From contig CAJTLO010000009.1 of NCBI GenBank assembly GCA_910577285.1, positions 1-64,000 of the forward strand: 64,000 nt of DNA, in the 5' to 3' direction. This document shows positions 50,745 through 60,294 of the stretch, one piece after another. The notes beneath the pieces were generated by a model that made no database searches, was not told the DNA's origin, and saw only the letters and a list, made by a program, of their open reading frames with translations. Origin of the DNA: an uncultured Rikenellaceae bacterium (GTDB lineage: Bacteria > Bacteroidota > Bacteroidia > Bacteroidales > Rikenellaceae). The first letter of the stretch is position 1; each line of letters starts with the position of its first letter. The position numbers and the translations under genes are program-made.

Positions 50745-51986
50745 TCAGTCGATGTTCCTCATCGCATACTTCGTGATCTGGGCCACGAAAAGCTGTTCCA
50801 GTTCATTCTCCGGGTCGTAATCGAGCCCGTCGGCCTTACGCGCCTCCCACACCTTCATATAAAGAGGCTTGCTGCGGGTGGGAGGACGGTTGACCACCGC
50901 CAGCGAACCGCACTCCTCGCGCAACACCTCGTCCATGACGGCCTTCAGCGGATCGAGCAGCTCCTCCTGCGCGGAGAGAATCACCGTGTTGAGCGCCACC
51001 TCGTACTCGTGCAGGATCCGTTCGGCATTGAACCCCGACGCATAGTCGAGTCCGCTCAGCGAGCGGAACCACGAATGGGCCACCACGATGTCGGAAGTGG
51101 CCTGTTCGTGCAGCTCCTTCCAGTCGCCCTCGTTGGAGGAGGCGATGGGAATGTAGCGCGAACCGTCACCCGTCCCGCAGTCCTTGATCATGAACATCAC
51201 CTGCCCCGGCTTCCCGGCGAACTTCCGTTCGGCCCGGTGCACCAGCTCCTCCGCCTGCCGCTCGTTGTCCACACCCCCGTCGAGCAACATCACGCCCGAA
51301 AGCTGGAACGAGTTGTCGAGCCGGCTGATATTCCAGCAGTCGGTCTTGTAGGCGATCGCTGACACGTTCATACCCGCGATGTAGGAGGGCACGCCGTAGT
51401 GGCCGAACATGGGTTCGTAATCCTTGTAATGGATGACGGCATGCAGCTTCCCGTCGGTCCCCTGCTCGGTCTGCGGCCACAGCGGAAGCGACCGGGCCTC
51501 CGCCGCATCGTATTGCGACCAGTCGTGGTGCAGCAGCACATGCCGGCCGTCGGACGCGAGCCGACACCGCGAGGCGTCCTGGTGAAAGAGCGCAAGGAAG
51601 GTTCCTCCGCCATCGGTCACCACCTCCACGAACGCGTTTCCGAAAAGCACCTTGTCCAACGCGAGTTTGCGCAACACCTGCCGCAACGTTTCCCCGTCGC
51701 GATTCACGCGGCGCAGGAAAGCCGCCAGCCGCGGCAATCCCTCCTCGTGGTTGAATCCCTTGCCCGCGATATAGTCGGCCTTGTCGTTGACGATCCGACG
51801 GTGGGTGGTCGAACGGCGGAACATCTGCGCCAGGGCATAGGGATACATGTTGTCGTTGCCCCACCGCCAAAACCCGCCGCCGGAAAGGGTCCGCGGCGCA
51901 GGCCGGAAAATATCCCGCGCCTCGTTGCGCGGCGTAAAGAGCTTCGGCACATAGGCCGCCCGTACTTCATCCTTTTCCATCTGCAA
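50745..51986 (-). CDS. phage portal protein
   Basis: A 413-residue portal protein (start 51986, or 51980 for MEKDE). Portal hallmarks are the N-terminal region GGGFWRWGNDNMYPYALAQMFRRSTTHRRIVNDKADYIAGKGF, the conserved LALDKVLFGNAFVEVV segment, and the C-terminal HEYEVALNTVILSAQEELLDPLKAVMDEVL clip/stem region, as in HK97/PBSX-type portals. The portal forms the dodecameric ring through which DNA enters the capsid and pairs with the terminase. It is encoded downstream of capsid and protease, the reverse of the usual terminase-portal-protease-capsid order. It appears intact. Confidence 0.85.
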   Translation of the reverse strand: MQMEKDEVRAAYVPKLFTPRNEARDIFRPAPRTLSGGGFWRWGNDNMYPYALAQMFRRSTTHRRIVNDKADYIAGKGFNHEEGLPRLAAFLRRVNRDGETLRQVLRKLALDKVLFGNAFVEVVTDGGGTFLALFHQDASRCRLASDGRHVLLHHDWSQYDAAEARSLPLWPQTEQGTDGKLHAVIHYKDYEPMFGHYGVPSYIAGMNVSAIAYKTDCWNISRLDNSFQLSGVMLLDGGVDNERQAEELVHRAERKFAGKPGQVMFMIKDCGTGDGSRYIPIASSNEGDWKELHEQATSDIVVAHSWFRSLSGLDYASGFNAERILHEYEVALNTVILSAQEELLDPLKAVMDEVLREECGSLAVVNRPPTRSKPLYMKVWEARKADGLDYDPENELEQLFVAQITKYAMRNID

Positions 51987-52010
51987 TTCTTTAAAACTAA
52001 GTCACTGAAT

Positions 52011-52538
52011 CTATTCGTCCCGCCCGGGCGACGGCCCGGCGAAAGGTTTCGAAAAGTCCGCATCCGCGGAGCGCAGCACGAGGGTCGCCCCGGAATCCTC
52101 GTCATACCCGGTCTGCGTATCGAACTCCGCCGAGACGAGCCTCAACGGGCACTCGCCGCCGAAACCGGGCGACCAGCCCGCCACGAAGAGGCTGCCCGCA
52201 GCGGTACCCGCCAGCGCCACGAACCCGGCTCCGGATGCTCCGAGCAGTGCATCGAGCGCCGCCGCACAACGACTGTCGGCTCTTCGGAGTACAAACGACA
52301 GCTCGTGTACCACGCAGGCCGCAGGGCCCCGGCCTGAAACGTACTGCCGGTAACGGCCCGTATCCTCCGCGAATTCATAACGGACGAACGCGGCACCGGC
52401 ACGGAGCGTCACGGTACGGAACACCTCCGCCGCGGGATCGTATCCGCACTCCACGACATCCGCCGCCGAAACGAGCCACACATCCGAAAGGCCGCCTTCG
52501 CACCGCTCCGGCGGCCTCGTAAATCCGGTCATCCCCAT
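52011..52538 (-). CDS. phage structural protein, hypothetical
   Basis: A 175-residue, Ala/Gly-rich protein of predicted beta structure (VWLVSAADVVECGYDPAAEVFRTVTLRAGAAFVRYEFAEDTGRYRQ). It lies 6 nt after the capsid gene and 24 nt before the portal gene. It has no signal peptide. A tail-tube, decoration or head-completion role is possible from position, but I recognise no family motif. Start chosen at MGMTGF (52538). Confidence 0.55.
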   Translation of the reverse strand: MGMTGFTRPPERCEGGLSDVWLVSAADVVECGYDPAAEVFRTVTLRAGAAFVRYEFAEDTGRYRQYVSGRGPAACVVHELSFVLRRADSRCAAALDALLGASGAGFVALAGTAAGSLFVAGWSPGFGGECPLRLVSAEFDTQTGYDEDSGATLVLRSADADFSKPFAGPSPGRDE

Positions 52539-52544
52539 GCACCG

Positions 52545-53516
52545 TTATTTTGCATAGCCGATCGACACGAGTTCGGGAAGCAGGTAGTCGCATCCGGCCA
52601 TGAATATGGCGCGTTGCCGGTTCTCCATCAGGTCGGGATTGTACCACATGCGCACCTCCGAGCCGGGAAAATCGCCCGTGTTGAGCGCAAGGGCGAGGTT
52701 GCGCCGGTCGGTCAGCAGGATGAACGAAACACCCAGGTCGTAGCACCGGGGCAGGTAGCTGTTGAGCTTCATGTCCACCACCGGAATCCCCTTGAACATG
52801 AGCGAACCGGGCCCCGTCTGGCGAAGATGGTAGGCGGCCTCGTTGTCGGCGGCCTCCAGGCTCTCCTCGTAGGCGTCACGCACGTCGGTCGTCACGAAGA
52901 AGACGAGCTGCCCCTCGGCCCGCATATTGCGCAGCTCCTCGGAGGCGTTGTCCCACACCGACTTCAGACGCGTGACGGCGGTGGCCGTCGTCACCGACTC
53001 GTAGACCTCGGCCGGTATGTCCCTGCTGTTGATATCGGAGATGATCCGGTGCAGGAAGCCGTCGAAGGTATTGAGCACTCCCTCGCGCGTCGTTTTGCCC
53101 AACCACATGGTGGCACGCACGCTCTCCAGAATGGCATTCCGGAAGAGGGCCGTCTCGGCCGCTTCGAGCTCCGTTCCGGTCAGGTCGTCGAGCTGCGTGA
53201 GGGCGCTCTGGGCGATGCTGTCGTAGACGAGCGAAAAATACTCGTCGGCCGAATAGCTCATCTCCGCCTTCACGCGTTGCAGTTCGACCGTCTTCGTATA
53301 GCGCTCCGCCGAGGCGGACCCGTTCCATCCCGCCGACGTATATTTACGCAACACATCCTCGGGACGGTGCCAGAAATGGAGCCTCGTCGGAGCAGGCATG
53401 TTATACATCACCTTGATGCCCAGCTCCCTCGCCCCCTCGTCGGCAAAAATGGGTCGGAAAAAGATGTTCTCCAGTTCCTTGCCAAGATAGGTCTTGGCAT
53501 TCTCGATCTTACTCAT
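52545..53516 (-). CDS. phage major capsid protein
   Basis: A 323-residue protein from ATG 53516 (MSKIENAKTYLGKELENIFFRPIF); the longer open frame to 53780 crosses an intergenic gap. The N-terminal helical arm, the middle AILESVRATMWLGKTTREGVLNTFDGFLHRII and the C-terminal part (PGSLMFKGIPVVDMKLNSYLPRCYDLGVSFILLTDRRNLALALN) fit major capsid proteins of Bacteroidota phages of the HK97 fold class. Length is typical for an HK97-like capsid without a long scaffold domain. It follows the Clp-type prohead protease, the usual pairing. Confidence 0.78.
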   Translation of the reverse strand: MSKIENAKTYLGKELENIFFRPIFADEGARELGIKVMYNMPAPTRLHFWHRPEDVLRKYTSAGWNGSASAERYTKTVELQRVKAEMSYSADEYFSLVYDSIAQSALTQLDDLTGTELEAAETALFRNAILESVRATMWLGKTTREGVLNTFDGFLHRIISDINSRDIPAEVYESVTTATAVTRLKSVWDNASEELRNMRAEGQLVFFVTTDVRDAYEESLEAADNEAAYHLRQTGPGSLMFKGIPVVDMKLNSYLPRCYDLGVSFILLTDRRNLALALNTGDFPGSEVRMWYNPDLMENRQRAIFMAGCDYLLPELVSIGYAK

Positions 53517-53644
53517 TGTCCTTGAATCATTTTTAAGGTTTGAAATCCGCGGCCCCTTTCGAGGCGGGCCGCCTCTGCCTGTCGCGTATCTTCCCCCGGA
53601 GAGGGGCGCTCCGCGCATGCCGCACGGACGATTTCGGAGAGGGG

Positions 53645-54670
53645 TCACCCCCGCATCCGCATGTTCAGGGCATCCTGCCGGTAAGCCTCCTCGTTCGGCG
53701 AAGGGCGGTAATCGTCCGGACAAGGATCCTCCACCGCTTCGGTCTGCGTCGGAAAGGCCTCGTCCTGCCCCGCGCCCCACGGAGCCCTCGGGACACTGTC
53801 GGAAGGCGGCACGACCGACGCCTTATCCGACACCGCACCCCCGCCGCAGGTCCCCTGCTTCGGAAGTTCCGCTTCCGGCTCCCCCTCCGGTTCCGCGGGG
53901 AAGAGGCGCCCGAGAATCTTCGATACCACCCCCGCTCTCCGAAGAAAGCGCTCCGCAAAACTTTCCCGTCGCTCCTCCCCAGCCGCATCCGGCGGAAGCG
54001 TCATACCGAACAACCTGCACAGCGCACCGATGTCGCCGCCCCCGCAGGAGCGTTCGTCGACCGAGTTGTCGGCCGGCGAGGGCACGATCCTGTCGGCCAG
54101 GCCCGCAGCGATCGTTTCATCGGGGGTCAGCCACCGCCCCTTCCCTCCGTTCTCGTTCATCAACGCGGCAAACCCGGAGGCCGGCAGCCCCGACCGCGAC
54201 GCATAGATCGCCGCAATCCGCTCGTCCGTCCTGTCGAGCAGCTCCTTGGCTTGCGACAGCGATCGGGCATTTCCCTCCGCCGCACTCTCCGAACAATGGA
54301 TGAGGTAGAGCGCATTCGACGATATTTCGCGGCAACCGGGCGATGCGGCCTGCGCGATGACCGTGGCCGCCGAGGCCACATACCCGTAACAGCGCGTCAC
54401 GACCTGCGCCCCCAGTCCCCGCAAAGCATCGAATATCAACAGGGCATCGTTCACATCGCCGCCCGTGGAACGGATATTCACCACCACCCGCGGCGCCTGC
54501 ACCGCAGCCACCGCAGTCAGCGCATCCGCAAAACGGGCATAGGTCGCCACCCGCTCTCCCGCCTGGTCGAACTGCGCCTGTTCGGGAACGCCTATCACGC
54601 CCACGATATCGATGACAGCTTCAGCCGCGCTGTCGCTGACCCTTATGTCTGACAACATTTTTTCAATCAT
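53645..54670 (-). CDS. ClpP-type prohead protease with long C-terminal extension
   Basis: A 341-residue protein. Residues about 15-185 form a ClpP/S14-like protease: VVVNIRSTGGDVNDALLIFDAL, catalytic Ser100 in YGYVASAATVIAQAA, and His125 in NALYLIHCSESA. Such proteases mature the capsid in many phages. The remaining 150 residues are charged and Pro-rich (KILGRLFPAEPEGEPEAEL..) and could act as scaffold, as in protease-scaffold fusions. The first ATG is at 54670; 54658 is an alternative. Gene order protease then capsid supports the role. Confidence 0.85.
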   Translation of the reverse strand: MIEKMLSDIRVSDSAAEAVIDIVGVIGVPEQAQFDQAGERVATYARFADALTAVAAVQAPRVVVNIRSTGGDVNDALLIFDALRGLGAQVVTRCYGYVASAATVIAQAASPGCREISSNALYLIHCSESAAEGNARSLSQAKELLDRTDERIAAIYASRSGLPASGFAALMNENGGKGRWLTPDETIAAGLADRIVPSPADNSVDERSCGGGDIGALCRLFGMTLPPDAAGEERRESFAERFLRRAGVVSKILGRLFPAEPEGEPEAELPKQGTCGGGAVSDKASVVPPSDSVPRAPWGAGQDEAFPTQTEAVEDPCPDDYRPSPNEEAYRQDALNMRMRG

Positions 54671-54708
54671 TTAAACCATTCGACAATAAACCGGTGTCCC
54701 GGGTCCGG

Positions 54709-54984
54709 TCACTTCAGATTGACCTCCCGGTAGTAGTACATACACTTCCGGACATATTCGTAAGAACAGCAGAACCGTTCGGCAGCCCGATACATGGCAT
54801 CGACCTTGCCCGCTCCCTGCCCGACGAGTCCGTCGACATACTCCCTCACCACCAACACCTTGCATCGCACCGCATCCACCACTCCCATGCGTATGAGCCT
54901 CTCGGCCACCTCGCCGGCCCCTCGGCCGGGATACATCCCCTCCACCCACCCGATCAATCGCTTTTCGTAAATCGTCAATGTCAT
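54709..54984 (-). CDS. small phage protein, hypothetical
   Basis: A 91-residue protein (MTLTIYEKRLIGWVEGMYPG) that is helical, with Arg/Lys clusters and a CCSYEYVRKCMYYYREVNLK end. Similar small proteins sit between tail and head genes in Bacteroidota phages, but I recognise no family. A small DNA-binding or packaging role is conceivable from the basic character. Confidence 0.55.
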   Translation of the reverse strand: MTLTIYEKRLIGWVEGMYPGRGAGEVAERLIRMGVVDAVRCKVLVVREYVDGLVGQGAGKVDAMYRAAERFCCSYEYVRKCMYYYREVNLK

Positions 54985-55035
54985 TTTCCAGCACTTTTTA
55001 TCGCTCCCGCCGCCTCCCCGGCCGGAACGGAAATT

Positions 55036-55323
55036 CTAAAAGAAGGTCTGCTCAACCACTCCCTTCACCGCGTTCTGCGCTTCGGTAATATCCGCCTCGA
55101 GCACATACAGTTTCGTTCCCGCAAGCACGCGACGCACGATCTCCTCCACTTCGGCCGCCGTAACGGAATGCGCCCCGCCGCCGAACGACTCCTGCACCGC
55201 AGGCCACCCGACCTCCTGCACGCCGAGGGTGGGATCGCTCCCCTCCGGCACTGCTCCCGTATAGGGCAAGACTCCCCCCTGCGCCCGCCCTTCCGGGGCG
55301 GCGCCTCTCCTTGTTTCTTCCAT
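55036..55323 (-). CDS. small phage protein with YVLEADITEAQNAVK motif
   Basis: A 95-residue protein with a Gly/Pro-rich N-terminal half and a C-terminal helix-plus-strand module (TAAEVEEIVRRVLAGTKLYVLEADITEAQNAVKGVVEQTFF). The ending VLEADITEAQ(N)xVK is one I associate with small structural proteins of Bacteroides/Bacteroidales phages, from memory rather than a search. It starts 12 nt after the preceding large structural gene, so it is part of the same run. Function unknown. Confidence 0.6.
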   Translation of the reverse strand: MEETRRGAAPEGRAQGGVLPYTGAVPEGSDPTLGVQEVGWPAVQESFGGGAHSVTAAEVEEIVRRVLAGTKLYVLEADITEAQNAVKGVVEQTFF

Positions 55324-55335
55324 AAAACCAAACTA

Positions 55336-57780
55336 TTAAACGATCTTCATAAAGACGCACCGTGTGGAAACGGCTGCGGGATTGTAATCGCAAACCTCCT
55401 CCAGCCGCCAGTCGCTCCATTCGCCGTCGATACGGAGCCGGAAACGGGCCCGGAAATCCCTCATCAGGCGGTTGGGACGAATCAACGCTTCAATATCGTC
55501 GGGTCGGAGCCGTACCCACGCCTCCAACCGCAATCCGGAGGCGTAGGCAGCCACCAGGCCGTCCCACCAGCGATGGAGGCCCTCCACCCCGTCCCGATCC
55601 TCGTAACAGAGCGTATATCCGGCAGCAACGCCGCCCGGAGGCACATACTCCGACACCCCGCCGCAGGGCGACTCCGGAGCGACGATGTCCTCCACCGGTT
55701 CCGGCGCATGGAAAGCAAGGAACGGCCAGGAGTCCGAAAAAGCGGGCCAGCCCCACCGCTCCCCGTCGGGCAGCTTCCGCAGCCCGAAATAATGGACCAC
55801 CTTGGCGGGAAAGTCGAGGTCGTCCACCCCCTCCTCTCCGGCATCCACATCGCCCGCCCCCACCGCCGAAGCCGACGGGGCCGACGACACGAGCCCCGTA
55901 AGGCCGACCGAAGGGGTGAAGAGCGGATTCTCGTAGACCCGTTCCTGCGATCCGCGCCACGGGTTGGCCGTCCGCACGCTCCATCGCCCCAGGCGGCCCC
56001 CGTTCGCGACATTGAATGCCGCCGAAGCCCCGTCGCCGCCGCGATACTCCCAGGTCAGCGTCCCAGGCACCTCGGCGGCCAGTTCGCTCACCTTCAGCGG
56101 CCGCAAGAGGTCGATCCGGTCGCTCCAGTCCACCACCACGTCGTCGCGATAGAACACCTCCCGCGGTTCGGCATAGACCCGCCGTCCCGGTTCATCGGTA
56201 TAGAAACAGAGGCCGAACATCTCCCGGAGCGCATTCACCACCCGCATGCGGTCCATATCGTGCGCACCCGCCTGGGCGAAGGAGAGCGAAGCCCCCTGCA
56301 CCGGATGGGACTGGAAGACGGGACGCACCTCGGCCTCCACCAACCGGAGGGGCATTCCCTCGTCCGCACCGGCGAAATAGAGGGTGTCGAAATACTTCGG
56401 CTCTCCGGGCGTCACCCATTCGGCCGCGCTGCGAAGCGTCACCTCCACCTCCGTTTCGCCCGTTTCGGTCACATGGCCGTCATAAAGCGCCCAATCCCCC
56501 TCGAAAACGACGCTCTGCCCCGACGCATCCCGTTTCCGCAAGCGCAGGTTCTCATACGTTCCCGCCACCGTCGTACTCACCCGCACGGAACGCCCCGCGA
56601 ACTGGGCCAACACCCTCGGCGCCATCGCACCGCTCTCCAACCGGTGATCGGCCTGGAGCCAGTAGATCGATCCGGTTTCGTGACCGAAGACGACGCACAA
56701 GAACTCCTTTCCGGGACGGAATTCGTTCCGCCTGTCGGGAAACGGGTTGGCGAGCCGGAAGCGATGCAATTGTCCGTTGCCCAGGTAGACGGCATCGAAC
56801 CCCGCCAACCGGTCGCTCCCCGCTATGCGATAGCCGGTCACATAGCGCAACCTGTACTCGAACCCCACCGACACGGCATCAGGAGGGACGAACACCACCC
56901 GGTCGCCGTCACGGCGGAAACACCCGCCGTTAGTAAAGACCTTTTTCAGTTTCACCCCGTCCCGTTCCTCGTCCGGATCGGCCGTATCGACGATATTCCC
57001 CACGGTGTTGTAAGCCGCAAGCGGATCGGCATACACCCTCCCGCCGGCATCGGCCTCGGCACGCGCCTCCGCAAAGCGTGCCGCCAGAAAGTCCATACGG
57101 GCCCGCAACCGCACCGTATCGCGCAGCGGATAGTTGCCGCTCATGTAGAGGGAATCGAAGTAGGCGCTGTCCACGAAGGAGGAAACGAGCGTATATCCGG
57201 CCTCCCTGAAAAGCGCATGAAGCACCGACCTCAGATGAATGAAAGGGTGGTAATCCGCCTCCGAAAGAATACGCTGGGCAGGCAAAAGACCAACGGAAGC
57301 CCGATGGGGCTCATAGCGCTGCCGCTGTACCGGAAGCCACCGCACGGGAGTCGGCGCTGTCCAGCTCGACGCAATGGCCTCGCCGCCCACGGTGAAGGCG
57401 TAATCGGGAAAGAGCGACGCAAAGGTGTGGTTGGCGGCATGCACGGCCCACCGTTTCCCGGCCCCCACGATGCTGAAGCGATAGCGTCCGCCCTCCCCCT
57501 CCCGTTCGCAGGCCGTGAGCAGGATGTGGCCCTCCATGATCACGCAGCCGTCCTCCTCCAGCCGCGCCGTGTGGAGCGAGGCATTGAACCGGTCGCGCCC
57601 CAACACCTGTTCGCAGTCGCCCATAAGCGCCCGGTTGGCGGCCGTCATGGGAATGGAGATGCCCTTGGTGTATCCCGTACGCCCATACTCGGGAGAGGTG
57701 ATCGAAGCCACCGAAACGGATACCGACACCGGACAGGAGGCATCCATCTCCGCCCGACACTCATCGATGAACAATTCCAT
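55336..57780 (-). CDS. large phage structural protein (tail hub/tip-like)
   Basis: An 814-residue protein, the largest of the phage run. The N-terminus has SPEYGRTGYTKGISIPMTAANRALMGDCEQV, followed by a beta-rich module (NASLHTARLEEDGCVIMEGHILL). Helical and mixed regions follow, and the C-terminus (ALIRPNRLMRDFRARFRLRIDGEWSDWRLEEVCDYNP) resembles a receptor- or hub-type end. The pattern fits Bacteroidota phage tail-tip or baseplate-hub proteins but is not decisive. It overlaps neither neighbour and starts 3 nt after the 336-residue gene. No internal stop or frameshift is seen. Confidence 0.6.
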   Translation of the reverse strand: MELFIDECRAEMDASCPVSVSVSVASITSPEYGRTGYTKGISIPMTAANRALMGDCEQVLGRDRFNASLHTARLEEDGCVIMEGHILLTACEREGEGGRYRFSIVGAGKRWAVHAANHTFASLFPDYAFTVGGEAIASSWTAPTPVRWLPVQRQRYEPHRASVGLLPAQRILSEADYHPFIHLRSVLHALFREAGYTLVSSFVDSAYFDSLYMSGNYPLRDTVRLRARMDFLAARFAEARAEADAGGRVYADPLAAYNTVGNIVDTADPDEERDGVKLKKVFTNGGCFRRDGDRVVFVPPDAVSVGFEYRLRYVTGYRIAGSDRLAGFDAVYLGNGQLHRFRLANPFPDRRNEFRPGKEFLCVVFGHETGSIYWLQADHRLESGAMAPRVLAQFAGRSVRVSTTVAGTYENLRLRKRDASGQSVVFEGDWALYDGHVTETGETEVEVTLRSAAEWVTPGEPKYFDTLYFAGADEGMPLRLVEAEVRPVFQSHPVQGASLSFAQAGAHDMDRMRVVNALREMFGLCFYTDEPGRRVYAEPREVFYRDDVVVDWSDRIDLLRPLKVSELAAEVPGTLTWEYRGGDGASAAFNVANGGRLGRWSVRTANPWRGSQERVYENPLFTPSVGLTGLVSSAPSASAVGAGDVDAGEEGVDDLDFPAKVVHYFGLRKLPDGERWGWPAFSDSWPFLAFHAPEPVEDIVAPESPCGGVSEYVPPGGVAAGYTLCYEDRDGVEGLHRWWDGLVAAYASGLRLEAWVRLRPDDIEALIRPNRLMRDFRARFRLRIDGEWSDWRLEEVCDYNPAAVSTRCVFMKIV

Positions 57781-57783
57781 AAG

Positions 57784-58794
57784 CTAAAGATTCTGAGACA
57801 ACAGGGGCCTCCGGTCCCTGACGGTGAACGTAATCGCCCCGGCCTCGCCGTTGCGGAAAACATGCGACAGCGGAAAGACGTCCACCGCCACGAACGCATC
57901 CTCCTCCACGCGCCACACGCGGGGCGAGGCGGGAATACAGGCCAGCCCTTCCAGCCACAGACGCGGCAGAAGCCCCGACGAAAGCTCCCGTCGGCAGGCG
58001 AGCCCCACGGCCGAGGCCGTATACCCGTCGCGACCGCGGAACACCTCGCGCCACGCCTCGAGATGCCCGGCCGTCGGCCGGTCGAACGTGTGGTAGTCCA
58101 CTCCGCCCATCCGGTTGAACCAGCACAGCCGCACCGCATCCCGTTCCCGCCGCCGCAACCCGTACCGCAGCTCGGCCACCGACTCCCCGGCCACCCGTAC
58201 CGTCACCCGCAACTCGGAGATGCCGTCGGGATTCACCCCCGCCGCAACCAAGGTCTGCCGGATCGAGGGCATCCCCACCGCCAGCGTCACCACTCCGCGC
58301 TTGGCGACATACTCCGCCGACCGGTACTCGTAGTCCTCCGTGCCGCAGGCCCTCCAGGAATAGGTCATCCTGCATCCGGGTACGAGCAGCGACACTTCGT
58401 CGCTCTCCTCCCAGGCGATGGAGCGCTCCAAGGGGAGCGTGGTGAGCACTTCGTACTCCGAGAGGCGACGCACCGCCCCGGTGAAGGTCCTCACGGGCGA
58501 CATCGAACCGCCGCAGCCCACCGCCGCGGTAACGGAGCGGCCCGCATCCGCAAAAAACCCGGTATGCTCCCCCGAAAACGGAACGGGCGCGATCCTCCTG
58601 CGCATGTAGCAGGCGATGTTCACCGTGGGTGCCGCACCGCCGGCCACCCGTTTCACCCCCAGCGGAGTATCCTCACCCGCCGCATAGACCTCCGCATCGG
58701 CCACCGTTCCCGACTCGATTCCCGTCATGGTATAGGTCAATTCCCCGAACACCGAAGCGTAATACTCCGGAACTTTTGAAAACATCACAGCCAT
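57784..58794 (-). CDS. phage structural protein, hypothetical
   Basis: A 336-residue, beta-rich protein (MAVMFSKVPEYYASVFGELTYTMTG) with repeated strand segments such as RVTVRVAGESVAELRYGLR. It ends 3 nt before the large structural gene, and the small gene at 58805 ends 10 nt before its start. Distal-tail or fibre-like functions are possible from the position next to a hub-like protein. I do not recognise the family. Confidence 0.6.
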   Translation of the reverse strand: MAVMFSKVPEYYASVFGELTYTMTGIESGTVADAEVYAAGEDTPLGVKRVAGGAAPTVNIACYMRRRIAPVPFSGEHTGFFADAGRSVTAAVGCGGSMSPVRTFTGAVRRLSEYEVLTTLPLERSIAWEESDEVSLLVPGCRMTYSWRACGTEDYEYRSAEYVAKRGVVTLAVGMPSIRQTLVAAGVNPDGISELRVTVRVAGESVAELRYGLRRRERDAVRLCWFNRMGGVDYHTFDRPTAGHLEAWREVFRGRDGYTASAVGLACRRELSSGLLPRLWLEGLACIPASPRVWRVEEDAFVAVDVFPLSHVFRNGEAGAITFTVRDRRPLLSQNL

Positions 58795-58804
58795 ACCGCT
58801 CCCC

Positions 58805-59212
58805 TCAATTGCAATAAAACACCTCCACCTCGAATTCGGCCGTCACGACCGCCTCGCCCCGCGGCGTCAGGGGCTTCGCCTCCGGTACCGCCTTCAGGCC
58901 GCGCACCGACCGTACCCATGCCTCCGCCCGGAGCGCATCGCACAGTGCGGAGGCATCCCGCTCCAATGCCGCCCACACCCCTTCCGCGGCGGCTTCCTCA
59001 GCCATCGCGGCTGCCATGAACCGAAGCCGCACCCCGTAGGTATCCCGCCGTTCCCGCCGCCCCGCCGTCCGCTTCAGCACCGGTGCCGCAAGCCACACGG
59101 CCGGCAAACGCATCGTCTGCGCAACCGCCCACACCTCGGAACCGGTATGAAACGCATACCCCAACTCCTGCACGGCGCCCCGCACCGCTGCCGTCACACG
59201 TTCTCTCTCCAT
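58805..59212 (-). CDS. small phage-region protein, tail-completion-like
   Basis: A 135-residue protein, the first of the structural run in transcription order. It begins MERERVTAAVRGAVQELGYAFHTGSEVWA and ends GEAVVTAEFEVEVFYCN. An N-terminal helix followed by strands resembles tail-terminator or minor tail proteins, but this is only a shape argument. Upstream (59213-59586) is an AT-rich gap and then host genes, so its promoter is probably in that gap. Confidence 0.55.
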   Translation of the reverse strand: MERERVTAAVRGAVQELGYAFHTGSEVWAVAQTMRLPAVWLAAPVLKRTAGRRERRDTYGVRLRFMAAAMAEEAAAEGVWAALERDASALCDALRAEAWVRSVRGLKAVPEAKPLTPRGEAVVTAEFEVEVFYCN

Positions 59213-59586
59213 AATCGATGATTCCTTTCGTTATTCAACCGCCACTCCCGGCTCCCGCCGCGATGCCGCTCCTCGCCACCCGGTCACCCCCGTCGACACT
59301 GCAAAGATAAACCGCCAATCTTCATTTGTCAATATTTGAATTATATTTTTACAAAAATAATTCACCATTTCCACATAAAACATTAATAAACAATGATATT
59401 ATCAAGAAACAAAAAGCCGCTCCACATTCGCCCGACAGAATAAAAATATGAACTTACAATCCGACTGCAATCGCACTGCAAGAGCAGCCGAAACGCCCCG
59501 CGGACACGGAAAAACGGAAACGCCTCCCGACCGACAGGTCCGAAAAGAACGCATACAGGAAAAAAGACCGAAAAGGAAACGGAAGG
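59213..59586. other. AT-rich intergenic between phage run and rnhB
   Basis: A strongly AT-rich stretch around 59320-59400 likely carries the promoter of the minus-strand phage genes, but I could not assign -7/-33 boxes with confidence. No gene seen. Confidence 0.4.
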
Positions 59587-60183
59587 TCAGAAGAGCGACA
59601 TCTGTCCGGGCAGGCAATTGAAGGTCAGCCGATGATAAGGAGTCAGTCCGTAGCGCAACACGGCCAAACGATGCTGCCGGGTAGGATACCCTTTGTTCGC
59701 CGCCCAGCCGTAGAGGGGATACTCCTGGTGGAGGGACTTCATCCGATCGTCGCGGAAGGTCTTGGCCAGCACCGAAGCGGCCGCAATGGAGGCATAGATA
59801 CCGTCGCCGCCCACCACGCATTCGAACGGAATATCGAGCGTACTCCGGAACCTGTTGCCGTCGATCAGCAACAGTCCCGGCCGCAGGGAGAGCTGCTCCA
59901 CGGCCCGCGTCATTCCCGCAAAGGAAGCATTGAGTATGTTGATCCGGTCGATCTCCTCCGGCGACACCTCCGCAACTGCCCACGCCAAGGCATCGCGAAC
60001 GATAATATCGCGCAACAGATAACGATTCTTCTCGCTCATCTTCTTGGAGTCGTTCAACAGGGGATGCGCAAAGCCGGCGGGCAACACCACGGCGGCGGCG
60101 AACACCGGCCCCGCCAGGCATCCGCGCCCGGCCTCGTCGCACCCCGCCTCGGGCACCTCGCACTGAAAATACTCCTTCAACAC
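59587..60183 (-). CDS. rnhB: ribonuclease HII
   Basis: RNase HII of 198 residues, which cuts RNA embedded in DNA and removes misincorporated ribonucleotides. The catalytic acidic residues appear in GCDEAGRG (Asp16, Glu17), LLLIDGNRF and VVGGDGIYASIAAASVLAK, with the downstream helix RDDRMKSLHQEYPLYGWAANKGYPT typical of the family. The last residues QMSLF match a beta-clamp-binding motif. It is a core chromosomal gene, which matters here because phage genes lie on both sides of it. Upstream is a duplicated promoter-like segment. Confidence 0.96.
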   Translation of the reverse strand: MLKEYFQCEVPEAGCDEAGRGCLAGPVFAAAVVLPAGFAHPLLNDSKKMSEKNRYLLRDIIVRDALAWAVAEVSPEEIDRINILNASFAGMTRAVEQLSLRPGLLLIDGNRFRSTLDIPFECVVGGDGIYASIAAASVLAKTFRDDRMKSLHQEYPLYGWAANKGYPTRQHRLAVLRYGLTPYHRLTFNCLPGQMSLF

Positions 60184-60202
60184 GTTACGCTCGCTTTAAC
60201 AG

Positions 60203-60294
60203 AAGTCAAAAATACGAAAAGTCGAGTGCAAAACCGAATAGCATGCGGATTTTGCCGAGACGGAGTATTTAAGACAAAGTCAAAAATACGAAAA
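60203..60294. repeat. duplicated promoter-like segment upstream of rnhB
   Basis: AAGTCAAAAATACGAAAA occurs at 60203-60220 and again at 60277-60294. On the minus strand each contains TATTTTTG, a consensus -7 box, so rnhB may have two tandem promoters. The rest of 60295-60473 shows nothing else. Confidence 0.6.

Noticed and set aside
54694..58779. Open frame of 1361 codons on the + strand in the phage region
   Set aside because: It is antisense to three phage structural genes and has no recognisable domain.
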